Shown here: one piece after another, positions 1-6,800 of the stretch
Numbering within the stretch: position 1 is the first letter of the stretch
Layout of the letters: every line of letters starts with the position of its first letter
Assembly: GCA_905210875.1 (NCBI GenBank)
Contig: CAJLYN010000067.1
Coordinates: forward strand, 1-10,264
Length of the DNA: 10,264 bases
From: an uncultured Bacteroides sp.
GTDB taxonomy: Bacteria > Bacteroidota > Bacteroidia > Bacteroidales > UBA11471
Direction: 5' to 3'
Notes under the pieces: generated by a model
Told to the model about the DNA's origin: nothing
The model's input: only the letters and a program-made list of their open reading frames with translations
Databases searched by the model: none
Program-made: the position numbers and the translations under genes

Positions 1-302
1 TCAAGGAATTCTTGTGGCATTTGCAACAGCACTATTGCCAGGAGCGTTCGCTGGGCTTTTACGCCTCACTGTTGCATATTACCCCTAAGTACCTGACGAC
101 GATTATCAAGCAGGTAAGCGGACGTTCGGCGGCCGAGTGGATTGACGAGTGTGTCATTCTCGAAGCCAAGATCCTGTTGAAATATTCCTCGATGAGTATT
201 CAGCAGATAGCCTATTACCTCAATTTTCCCAACCAGTCGTTTTTCGGCACCTATTTCAAGCGGCGCACGGGCATGTCGCCCACCGAGTACAAGCAGAGTT
301 GA
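1..302 (+). CDS. AraC-family transcriptional regulator, C-terminal part (5' end outside window)
   Basis: The reading frame is open from the window edge (first whole codon at base 3) and stops at TGA 300-302, leaving 99 residues of a longer protein. They form the AraC/XylS-type DNA-binding domain, which has two helix-turn-helix units. The first lies around the segment ending KYLTTIIKQVSG. The second contains SIQQIAYYLNFPNQSFFGTYF followed by KRRTGMSPTEYK, the classic family end signature (a Phe/Tyr-rich second recognition helix, then G-x-S-P-x-x-Y/F). The sensing or dimerisation domain lies upstream and is not visible, so it could be a cupin-type one-component regulator or the end of a larger sensor. 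It ends 88 bases from the convergently transcribed GH3 gene. Control of that gene or of pentose genes is a guess from position only. Family assignment is secure; the ligand is unknown. Confidence 0.93.
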   Translation, partial: KEFLWHLQQHYCQERSLGFYASLLHITPKYLTTIIKQVSGRSAAEWIDECVILEAKILLKYSSMSIQQIAYYLNFPNQSFFGTYFKRRTGMSPTEYKQS

Positions 303-328
303 TAGTCGGCGGTTCCTTGCGACAGTAA

Positions 329-366
329 AAAACGGCGTATACCCCACGAGGGGCATACGCCGTTTT
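329..366. terminator. Bidirectional intrinsic terminator between convergent genes
   Basis: The arms AAAACGGCGTAT (329-340) and ATACGCCGTTTT (355-366) pair perfectly over 12 bases. After one A/C mismatch, an inner CCCC/GGGG stem closes on the loop ACGA (346-349). Read on the minus strand the hairpin is followed by six T residues; on the plus strand the arm itself ends in four T residues. It lies 26 bases after the araC-type stop and 24 bases after the GH3 stop, so it can serve both genes. Confidence 0.9.
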
Positions 367-390
367 CTGTTCCAGAGAATGACGGAGCGC

Positions 391-2979
391 TTACCGTATG
401 GTCACGGTAACCGATTTCAGCGACTTGTCGTCCGATGTTCCGCCGTAGAGGATTTCATATTTTCCCGGTTTGCACCATACCGAGCCGGTGGCCGGGTCGA
501 AGAAGTCGAATGTCGTGGGTCGCAGGTCGATGCGTACTTTCTGTTTTTCGCCGGCTTTGAGATGAACACGTTTGAAGGCACGCAACGATTTTTTCGGTCC
601 CTGTGGGTCTTGCAGGTTGCGAACATAGACCTGTATCACCTCGTCGCCGTCGCGGCTGCCGGTGTTGGTGAGTGTTATGGTGATGTCGCTGGCCTTGCCT
701 GCCTTTATCTTTTTGGAGATGGAGGCCTTTCCGTAGTCAAAGGTTGTGTAGCTCAGTCCGTGGCCGAAGGGGAAGAGAGGCTCTTCGGTCATGTAGCGGT
801 AGGTGCGGCCCGTCATGTTGTAATCTTCAAAGTCGGGCAGTTGGGCCGTACTCTTGTAGAAGGTAACGGGCAGACGTCCGGCCGGGTTGTAGTCGCCAAA
901 GAGTACATCGGCCACAGCCGTGCCGCCGGCCTGTCCCGGATACCAGGCTTGCAGAATGGCATCGACGCAGGGCAGCTCCTCTTCGAGACCGATGGCGCTA
1001 CCCGAGTTGAGTACGAGAATCACCTTCTTGCCGGCTTTTTTCAGTGCTTTGATTACCTCTCCCTGCACCTGGGGCAGTTCGATGACGGTGCGGTCGCCCT
1101 TTTTGAAGCCGGGATAGTTCACCCGCATCTCCTCGCCTTCGAGACGGGGACTGATGCCTCCGGCAAAGATTACAATATCTTCGTCGATGCTGCGGGCCAG
1201 CGCGTCGGGGTCGACGCTGTTGTACTGGCCTACGTCGAAGCGCAGGTGGCCTTCGCCGCTACCCTGTACATATTCTACAACGACGTTGTAGGAGCGGCCG
1301 CCTTCGGCCGTGAATTTTATTTCGTTATTGGCCCGCGACTGTGAGTCGTACCAGAGATTGGATAGGGTGTCGCCGTCGACGATGAGGCGGAATCCGTCGT
1401 TGGCCGAGAGTGTGAATACATATTCACCGTCGCGTTCGGGGGTGAAGGTGGCGGTGTAGCGGCCCGAGAAGTCGTAGAGCGACACGCCTGCGGCGAATCC
1501 GTCGGCACCGCCGATGTCGAAGTTAAACGGCAGTGAGACGTGCGTGCGGGTTACTGCTTCGCCCTGCATCTCGGTGTTGTTCCAGTAGGTAGCCGAGAAA
1601 CCGGTCTTTCCATGAGAGGTGCAGCGGTCGAACACGCTGTTGAAAATCTTGTCTTCTACCCAGTTGCACCCTTTCTGGTAGGTGAAGTCGATACCTTTTT
1701 CCTGTAAGCCGAGGAGCAGGGTGGTGGTGTGCGAGGGGAATCCGTTGTAGTTGCCCCACTGCATTACCGAGTCGGCGGCATTGGGCCCCACCACGGCGAT
1801 GCGTTTGCCCTTTTCGAGGGGGAGTATGCCCGCTTTGTTGTAGAGGAGAGTCATGCTCTTGCGGGCCATTTCGAGGGCTTTGGCCTTGTGTTTGTCGCAG
1901 TCGACTACCGAGTAGGGAATCTTCGACCAGGGCACAAGGCTGTCGGGGTCGAGAAGGCCCAGTTCGAAACGGGCTTTCAGCAGGCGGCGCACCGAGGTAT
2001 CGATTTGGGCTTCGGTGATGAGGCCCTGGCGCACGGCCTGTACCAGCGACGAGTAGTTGCTGCCGCATTCGAGGTCGGTGCCACTGATTACGGCGTCGGC
2101 CGACGCAGCCTCTTTCGAGGGGTGGGTCTCGTGATGGTTCTTTTTAAAGAAGTCGGTAATGGCGCTGCAATCCGAGACTACAATGTCGCGGTAGCCCCAC
2201 TGCTCACGCAGAATGTGTATGAGCAGTTGCTTGCTGCCGCAGCAGGGTTCGCCCTCGTAGCGGTTGTAGGCACACATCACCTCCTTGACGTGAGCCTCCT
2301 GCACCAGCTCCTTGAAGGCCGGCAGGTAGGTCTCCCACAAGTCGCGGGGCGAGATGTTTTCGGCGTTGAACGAGTGACGGTTCCATTCCGGGCCGCTGTG
2401 CACGGCAAAGTGTTTGGCGCAGGCGTGCAACTTGTTGTAACGGGCGGTCGTGTCGCCTTGCAGACCCAGAACGACGGCTACACCCATGCGTCCGGTAAGA
2501 TAGGGGTCTTCGCCGTAGGTCTCCTGGCCGCGACCCCAGCGCGGGTCGCGGAAGATGTTGATGTTGGGGGTCCAGAAAGTGAGACCCTGGTAGCGTTTCA
2601 ACCGGTCTTGGGTGTTTTTGAAATGGTGATGTTTGGCGCGTGCCTCGTCCGATACCATATCGAATGTTTCATACACGGCCTGGTCGTCGAAGGTGGCGGC
2701 CATACCTATGGTTTGCGGGAAGACGGTGGCCAGTCCGGCGCGTCCCACGCCATGCAGTGCTTCGTTCCACCAGTCGTAGGCGGGAATACCCAATCGGTCA
2801 ACGGCGGCTGACCCGTTTTTCATGAGCGACACCTTCTCTTTCAGCGTGAGACGGTGCAGCAGGTCTTCGGCCCGTTCGGCGGGCGAGAGGTTGGCATTTT
2901 GGTAGGGGAGTACATCTTGCGCCTCGACGGTGAGTAGACACAGCCCGGCGCATAAGCAGGCAATAAGTTGTTTCTTCAT
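391..2979 (-). CDS. Secreted family 3 glycoside hydrolase with PA14 insert (beta-xylosidase / beta-glucosidase type)
   Basis: This 862-residue exo-glycosidase should remove terminal sugars from beta-linked oligosaccharides by the retaining mechanism, probably in the periplasm. A signal peptide starts MKKQLIACLCAG and is cleaved near VEA|QD. The TIM-barrel domain carries WNEALHG (about 70-77), a feature of the xylosidase/arabinofuranosidase branch of GH3. It also has YGEDP (155-159), the K-H pair (189-190) and VVSD, whose Asp270 is the expected nucleophile. The alpha/beta domain is interrupted by a PA14 module (about 459-584, from GFSATYWNN onward). The domain then resumes with SPRLEGEEMR, where Glu614 is the likely acid/base. 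FPFGHGLSY (about 736-744) and a fibronectin-III-like domain (about 768-842) finish the protein. In-frame ATGs at 2988 and 2985 are alternatives. A TTG at 3003 is excluded because it falls inside the -7 promoter box. Family is certain; xylose, arabinose or glucose specificity cannot be read safely. It appears monocistronic. Confidence 0.95.
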   Translation of the reverse strand: MKKQLIACLCAGLCLLTVEAQDVLPYQNANLSPAERAEDLLHRLTLKEKVSLMKNGSAAVDRLGIPAYDWWNEALHGVGRAGLATVFPQTIGMAATFDDQAVYETFDMVSDEARAKHHHFKNTQDRLKRYQGLTFWTPNINIFRDPRWGRGQETYGEDPYLTGRMGVAVVLGLQGDTTARYNKLHACAKHFAVHSGPEWNRHSFNAENISPRDLWETYLPAFKELVQEAHVKEVMCAYNRYEGEPCCGSKQLLIHILREQWGYRDIVVSDCSAITDFFKKNHHETHPSKEAASADAVISGTDLECGSNYSSLVQAVRQGLITEAQIDTSVRRLLKARFELGLLDPDSLVPWSKIPYSVVDCDKHKAKALEMARKSMTLLYNKAGILPLEKGKRIAVVGPNAADSVMQWGNYNGFPSHTTTLLLGLQEKGIDFTYQKGCNWVEDKIFNSVFDRCTSHGKTGFSATYWNNTEMQGEAVTRTHVSLPFNFDIGGADGFAAGVSLYDFSGRYTATFTPERDGEYVFTLSANDGFRLIVDGDTLSNLWYDSQSRANNEIKFTAEGGRSYNVVVEYVQGSGEGHLRFDVGQYNSVDPDALARSIDEDIVIFAGGISPRLEGEEMRVNYPGFKKGDRTVIELPQVQGEVIKALKKAGKKVILVLNSGSAIGLEEELPCVDAILQAWYPGQAGGTAVADVLFGDYNPAGRLPVTFYKSTAQLPDFEDYNMTGRTYRYMTEEPLFPFGHGLSYTTFDYGKASISKKIKAGKASDITITLTNTGSRDGDEVIQVYVRNLQDPQGPKKSLRAFKRVHLKAGEKQKVRIDLRPTTFDFFDPATGSVWCKPGKYEILYGGTSDDKSLKSVTVTIR

Positions 2980-3000
2980 GGGCATCATTAAGTATTTATG

Positions 3001-3032
3001 CAAAAATAGAGAAAAGTTATATCGACTACAAA
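3001..3032 (-). promoter_or_regulatory. Bacteroidota-type promoter of the GH3 gene
   Basis: On the minus strand a TTTG element (plus coordinates 3029-3032) is followed by 20 bases and then TATTTTTG (3001-3008). This matches the -33/-7 consensus TTTG-N19-21-TAnnTTTG used by the primary sigma factor of this phylum. Transcription should begin about 3-8 bases downstream, near 2993-2998. That leaves a leader of only about 14-19 bases before the ATG at 2979, or even less for the ATG at 2988. Confidence 0.8.
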
Positions 3033-3056
3033 TAACGTTTCTTTTTTTGTAGCAGA

Positions 3057-3088
3057 TGTGGATTTTTTGTGTGTTTTGTGTGGATTTT
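3057..3088. promoter_or_regulatory. Direct repeat upstream of the GH3 promoter, candidate activator site
   Basis: The ten-base word TGTGGATTTT occurs at 3057-3066 and again at 3079-3088, same orientation, with starts 22 bases apart (about two helical turns). The nearer copy is 24 bases upstream of the GH3 -33 element. Direct half-sites at about 21-22 bases are what AraC-type activators bind. The stretch is rich in T and G, so chance repetition is possible. The functional role is inferred. Confidence 0.35.
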
Positions 3089-3104
3089 CCTTTAAGGGGT
3101 CTTT

Positions 3105-3144
3105 AAAAAAGAGACTGCCGGCGGGATTCACATCTCACCGGCAG
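3105..3144 (-). terminator. Intrinsic terminator of the surface lipoprotein gene
   Basis: CTGCCGG (3115-3121) pairs with CCGGCAG (3138-3144). Inside, after a C/A mismatch, GGGA (3123-3126) pairs with TCTC (3133-3136), with one G-T wobble, around a six-base loop. Read on the minus strand the hairpin is followed by TCTC and six T residues (plus 3105-3110). It lies 63 bases after the stop of the lipoprotein gene and upstream of the GH3 promoter, so the two genes are separate units. Confidence 0.85.
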
Positions 3145-3207
3145 TATGACGTAAGGAAAAAGTTCGGTCAGGGTTTCCTTATGTCGATGTTGGGGGTTAA
3201 CTGGTTG

Positions 3208-6200
3208 TTATTTCGACCATTCGGCTTGCGGAATGGTAAAGGTTACGGTTGTCGTTCCGTTGGCGGGCATACCGCTTACACCCCACAGGGTGGGAGCAAT
3301 GGTAATTTCGGCCTTGATGGTAACGTCCCTGTTGGGAGCCGTTTCGAGATCTTTCATCGTGATGGTGCTGCCCGAGAGCGTTACATAGGCATCGCCTTCG
3401 ACAATCTTGTAGCTGACAGTGAAGTTGTCAACACCGTAAACCTCTGTCAGATTTTTGCTGGTACCGAATGCGGTGGCCAGTGCATTCTCTTCTGCCGAAC
3501 CACTTGTTGCGTCGCTGGCTGTGGTATAGTCGGCACCGTCTTTCCACAAGGTAATCTCGTCGACTACGCCGTTGAGAGCGTCGAGTTTGGCACCAACCGT
3601 GGTCGAGAGCATGAGCCCTTTGGCCAGGTCGATAGATTCACCCTTGCCCAGTGTGGCGGGAGTGCCGGCCTGGCTCCATCGGGTAGCGATGGGTTGTACG
3701 GTAAACTCGATTACTTTCGGGGTGGCGATTGCGGCTCCGGTGCTGTTCAGGGTAGCTCCGGCCGTTACTCTGATGACGTTACCTGCATAGGCATCGTTAT
3801 CGATGGTGATTACATTGCTGCTAAGGGTTACACCCGCTTCGGTAGCGCTGTTGTTTACGGTTGTTACCGTCTCATCACCCTTTTCATCTTCGCCGATAAC
3901 AGCTACGGTGTAAGCGATGGTAAATGCTCCCTCGCCGTAATATTTTTTGAGCGTGTCGGTATTCTGGGTGTCGTTGAAGAAGTCTTTGATATCGAGACTT
4001 GCACTCCACTTGGTGTTGTCGTAGTTGTACAGAATCTGGGTACCGAAGTCATCTTCTTTCGTCAGGAAGGTATGCATGGCGGGCATTACCTGATCGATGG
4101 TAATGTCGAGCGTGATGGTCTTGCCTGCTTGTCCGTTTTGACCGTTCAGGGTGATGGTTACCTTGTTGTCCTTAGGCAGTGTTATACCCGTGTTTTTGGC
4201 AACTTCCAGTTTTATACCCTCTGCCGACCAGCTGGCTGTAAGGCCGGTTACGCCGCTCAATATTCCTTGTGTGAAGTTGGAGGTAGTGAGGAGGGCCTTG
4301 TCTATACCTACGCACTCGGCAATCTCGTCGATGGAGAAAGTCTTGTCGAGACCCTCTTCAAACTTGAAGCTGATGGATTCCAGTGTGCCTTTGAACGTGC
4401 TCTTTGCAACCAGCGTAACGTCCTGGTAGGTGGTAATGAAGTCGTAGTTCTTGCCTTCGGCCGTTACCGTGAGGGTAGCTTCGATGTGAGCTGTCTTATT
4501 GTAGCTGGCCGAGTTGAGCGGCTGGGCAACGGCTATCGAGGCGGCATTTCCTTCGGTGGTGAATGTGAAGAAGTCTGCGTCTTTGGATATGAGTTTGTAG
4601 GCTACCGAGTAGGTAATGTCGTAGCTGTCGAGCAGGTTTTCGTCCGAAGAGAAGGCGCCGTTGTTATCGCACAGAATGAGCGGATAGCTGATCGATTCGG
4701 CATCTTCTACCACGAGTTCCTCACCCGATACGTTGCTCTCGGAGTTGGCATAGATACCCTCGATTTTATCGATTTCGGCGGTCAGAGTGAAGAAGTCCGA
4801 AGAGAGGTCGGTCATTACCGAATCCGACTCGGCGCTTCTCACAAAGAGGCACGACGACCAGGCCGTGGTGCCGTCGGTCAGCGATTCAGGGTTGGCCACG
4901 GTAACCGAGAAGGTAACGATACCGGTAGATGCATCGGCACTTACCAGTTCGATGGCAAACACATTATCGTCGATGGAGCGTTGCTGGTATTTCTCAAACG
5001 ACACGGTGTAGTTGTCGGCAAAGTCGGCAGCGGCGGCAGCCGGCGATACGCGGAAGCGCAGCTCTTTTTTCACCGGCGAGGCCAGTTGCTTGTAGGTGCC
5101 GTCGGCATAGGGGTCTTCGCCTTCTTCAACCTCAGCTTCGTGTATGTCGAGCAGGAGGTAGCTGAAATCTACGGTGCGGTCGGCCGAGGCAGGAATATAC
5201 ATGAAGCTCTGAATCTGAGCGTTGATCATGCCGATAATGCTGTTGTAGTCGCTCTTCAATTGCTCTATTTCGGCATCAATGGCACTCAGGTCGTAGGAGC
5301 CCATGTTCCCTTCGAGCGTGGTGATGCGTAACAGGGCGGCTGAGAGGTCGTCGGCATCGGCCTTTCCGTTGAGAGCCGTTTGCAGGGCTTCGTTTTTATA
5401 GGTTTCGAGAGTCGTAACCCGTTCGGCCAGTGCGCTGAAATCGCTCTCGGCCACGAGTGAGTTCATCTGTTGCGAGAGGGCGTCGATTTTCCCGCGCAAT
5501 TCTTGCTCGATGGTGGCATTGCCCGAGACAACCGATTGAAGTGTGGTGTTGATTTCATTGATCTCGCTGGCGTAGCTTTCGCTGCTGCTTTCGAGAGCCT
5601 CAACTTTGGCGGTGAGCCCTTCGAGGTTTTCGATTTTCAGAGTGAGGTCGGCAATCGATTCACCGTTTTTCTCAATCAGCGTATTTACGTTTTTGAGTTC
5701 GTTTTGCAGGTCGGTCAGCTCTTCGGTCATCGATGCGATTTTTTCGCTGTTGCCAGCGATGGCATCGCCGAGTTCTTTCTCGACAGCGGCAATCTGATTT
5801 TGAAGTTCCTGCTTCTGAGCGTCGAGAGCACCATCGACACCACCCACCTGCTTGTTGAGCTTGGCCAGTTCGTCTTTCAGCGAAGCGAGTTGGTCTTTCA
5901 GCTCCTGGGTGCTTGCGCTGTTGTCGGTGTTGGCTTTGTCGAGAGCCTCTTTAACGGCTGCAATTTCGCCTTCGAGTTCCACTTTCTGGGCATCGAGGTC
6001 GCCCGATACCTTATTGACATCGGCTACCAGGCTGTTGATTTGCTCGATGAGCGAAGTAATCTGCTCGGTGGCACCCTCCGAAGCAGCGTTGAGTTGTTCG
6101 GTAAGAGCGGTAACCTTGGCTTGCAGGTCGATGACCTCCTGGCTGTCGGCCTTACCCGAGACAGCCAGTTCGAGTTGTTCTTCGAGAGCGGCTTTGGTCT

Positions 6201-6372
6201 CGTTGATGAGGTTGAGCAACTCGTTTTTGTCGACGGTTGCCGTGTTCTGATTGGTTGCCATCTGTTCTTCCAGACGGCTGATGTCGTCATCGTCGGAACA
6301 GCCGACAACAAACGGGGTAGCCGACAGTGCCAGCGTCCCCAGTAACATTCCTGTTAGAAACTTTTTTTTCAT
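3208..6372 (-). CDS. Large surface lipoprotein: long coiled coil plus beta-rich repeated modules, function unknown
   Basis: I do not recognise a named family for this 1054-residue protein. The signal peptide MKKKFLTGMLLGTLALSATPFVVGC ends in a lipobox (VVGC, lipidated Cys25). The following SDDDD fits the signal that sends Bacteroidota lipoproteins to the outer face of the outer membrane. Residues about 31-392 are a near-continuous heptad-type coiled coil rich in E, K, Q, L and A, with a 57-residue duplication (122-178 and 179-235) and GKAD at 73-76 and 336-339. From about 393 the protein becomes beta-rich. Two C-terminal modules share YG-xxx-FT-xx-Y (812-821 and 979-988), then VTLS and a closing FT strand ending in Trp (899, 1052); a weaker copy may lie near 580-655. 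No catalytic motif is visible. It has its own promoter and terminator and no SusC/SusD partner. A stalk-like adhesin, a structural fibre or a glycan-binding protein would fit. Some Bacteroides lyases also carry coiled-coil N-termini, so an enzyme cannot be excluded. Confidence 0.9.
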   Translation of the reverse strand: MKKKFLTGMLLGTLALSATPFVVGCSDDDDISRLEEQMATNQNTATVDKNELLNLINETKAALEEQLELAVSGKADSQEVIDLQAKVTALTEQLNAASEGATEQITSLIEQINSLVADVNKVSGDLDAQKVELEGEIAAVKEALDKANTDNSASTQELKDQLASLKDELAKLNKQVGGVDGALDAQKQELQNQIAAVEKELGDAIAGNSEKIASMTEELTDLQNELKNVNTLIEKNGESIADLTLKIENLEGLTAKVEALESSSESYASEINEINTTLQSVVSGNATIEQELRGKIDALSQQMNSLVAESDFSALAERVTTLETYKNEALQTALNGKADADDLSAALLRITTLEGNMGSYDLSAIDAEIEQLKSDYNSIIGMINAQIQSFMYIPASADRTVDFSYLLLDIHEAEVEEGEDPYADGTYKQLASPVKKELRFRVSPAAAAADFADNYTVSFEKYQQRSIDDNVFAIELVSADASTGIVTFSVTVANPESLTDGTTAWSSCLFVRSAESDSVMTDLSSDFFTLTAEIDKIEGIYANSESNVSGEELVVEDAESISYPLILCDNNGAFSSDENLLDSYDITYSVAYKLISKDADFFTFTTEGNAASIAVAQPLNSASYNKTAHIEATLTVTAEGKNYDFITTYQDVTLVAKSTFKGTLESISFKFEEGLDKTFSIDEIAECVGIDKALLTTSNFTQGILSGVTGLTASWSAEGIKLEVAKNTGITLPKDNKVTITLNGQNGQAGKTITLDITIDQVMPAMHTFLTKEDDFGTQILYNYDNTKWSASLDIKDFFNDTQNTDTLKKYYGEGAFTIAYTVAVIGEDEKGDETVTTVNNSATEAGVTLSSNVITIDNDAYAGNVIRVTAGATLNSTGAAIATPKVIEFTVQPIATRWSQAGTPATLGKGESIDLAKGLMLSTTVGAKLDALNGVVDEITLWKDGADYTTASDATSGSAEENALATAFGTSKNLTEVYGVDNFTVSYKIVEGDAYVTLSGSTITMKDLETAPNRDVTIKAEITIAPTLWGVSGMPANGTTTVTFTIPQAEWSK

Positions 6373-6476
6373 AATTTCCCAAATTTGGTTAGTGTTTTTT
6401 TGTTATTTATGTTATTTATTGGTATTTTAAGAGAGTACATTTTTCTAAATAGCATGGCGTAGAGACCCTTTGTTTT
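6373..6476 (-). other. 5' leader of the surface lipoprotein gene
   Basis: The predicted transcript has a leader of about 100 bases, extremely A-rich near the start codon and without a Shine-Dalgarno sequence, as is usual in this phylum. It holds a tandem pair of the nine-base word GTTATTTAT (plus strand 6402-6410 and 6411-6419) and a perfect ten-base palindrome CCAAATTTGG (6379-6388) six bases before the ATG. No riboswitch-like fold is evident. The palindrome could be chance in such AT-rich sequence. Confidence 0.4.
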
Positions 6477-6481
6477 TACGG

Positions 6482-6512
6482 CAAAGATATATATCAAATA
6501 TTTTCAGTCAAA
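6482..6512 (-). promoter_or_regulatory. Bacteroidota-type promoter of the surface lipoprotein gene
   Basis: On the minus strand a TTTG element (plus 6509-6512) is followed by exactly 19 bases and then TATCTTTG (6482-6489), a full match to the -33/-7 consensus of the phylum. The expected transcription start is near 6474-6479, about 100 bases before the ATG at 6372. Surrounding sequence is AT-rich, as expected for a strong promoter. Confidence 0.85.
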
Positions 6513-6736
6513 ATTTTTCGACAGAAATTTTTTATTAATTTCATATTTCAGATTATAACTTATTGACTAAAAAACTGTTGCGATTATTAATCCACACCTT
6601 TTGTATCGGTCGTTCACGAGAAGAAGGTTCTATTTTGCAGTGTAATTCGGTGATATTTACGATAGTGAATGATTTTGTGAGAAGGGGCAGTTCAGCCAAG
6701 AAATTTATTGTTAGGGACGATTGATTTAGACACAAG
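6513..6736. other. Intergenic stretch without recognisable gene
   Basis: About 220 bases lie between the lipoprotein promoter and the transketolase terminator. Base composition drops to clearly AT-rich compared with the flanking genes. A 60-codon minus-strand reading frame (6553-6735) starts inside the terminator hairpin and looks spurious. I see no further consensus promoter, stable hairpin, tRNA or small RNA. Part of it may be upstream control sequence for the lipoprotein promoter. Confidence 0.5.
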
Positions 6737-6770
6737 AAAGCCGGCCCGCTATGTCAGCGAACCGGCTTTT
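6737..6770 (-). terminator. Intrinsic terminator of the araB-tkt operon
   Basis: AAAGCCGG (6737-6744) pairs with CCGGCTTT (6762-6769). A second short pairing, GCT with AGC, lies inside the loop region. The hairpin begins 31 bases after the tkt stop codon on the minus strand and is followed there by a modestly T-rich tail (CTTGTG). The better T-tract is on the plus strand (CTTTTCTTATTTT), but no plus-strand gene ends here, so assignment to tkt rests on position. Confidence 0.72.
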
Positions 6771-6800
6771 CTTATTTTAAAGGTGTGGTGTGGCGGGTGT

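Noticed and set aside
379..2811. Long plus-strand frames (379-1344 and 1729-2811) opposite the GH3 gene
   Set aside because: The minus strand encodes an intact family 3 hydrolase with all catalytic motifs; the plus frames show no recognisable motif and are shadows.
2940..2979. Lipobox-like LIAC in the GH3 signal peptide, suggesting a lipoprotein
   Set aside because: The cysteine comes after only seven residues, too early for a hydrophobic core. The rest of the signal peptide is a normal type I one ending at VEA|Q.
3058..5331. A 757-codon open frame on the plus strand, opposite the lipoprotein gene
   Set aside because: It is antisense to a protein with signal peptide, coiled coil and domain pattern. 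Its own translation is rich in G, V, F and C without domain logic, as expected from the mirror of a codon-biased gene, and it begins in the terminator/promoter gap without a promoter.
6553..6735. Possible 60-residue small protein on the minus strand in the intergenic region
   Set aside because: Its start lies next to or inside the tkt terminator, there is no consensus promoter, and the translation shows no signal, membrane segment or known motif.
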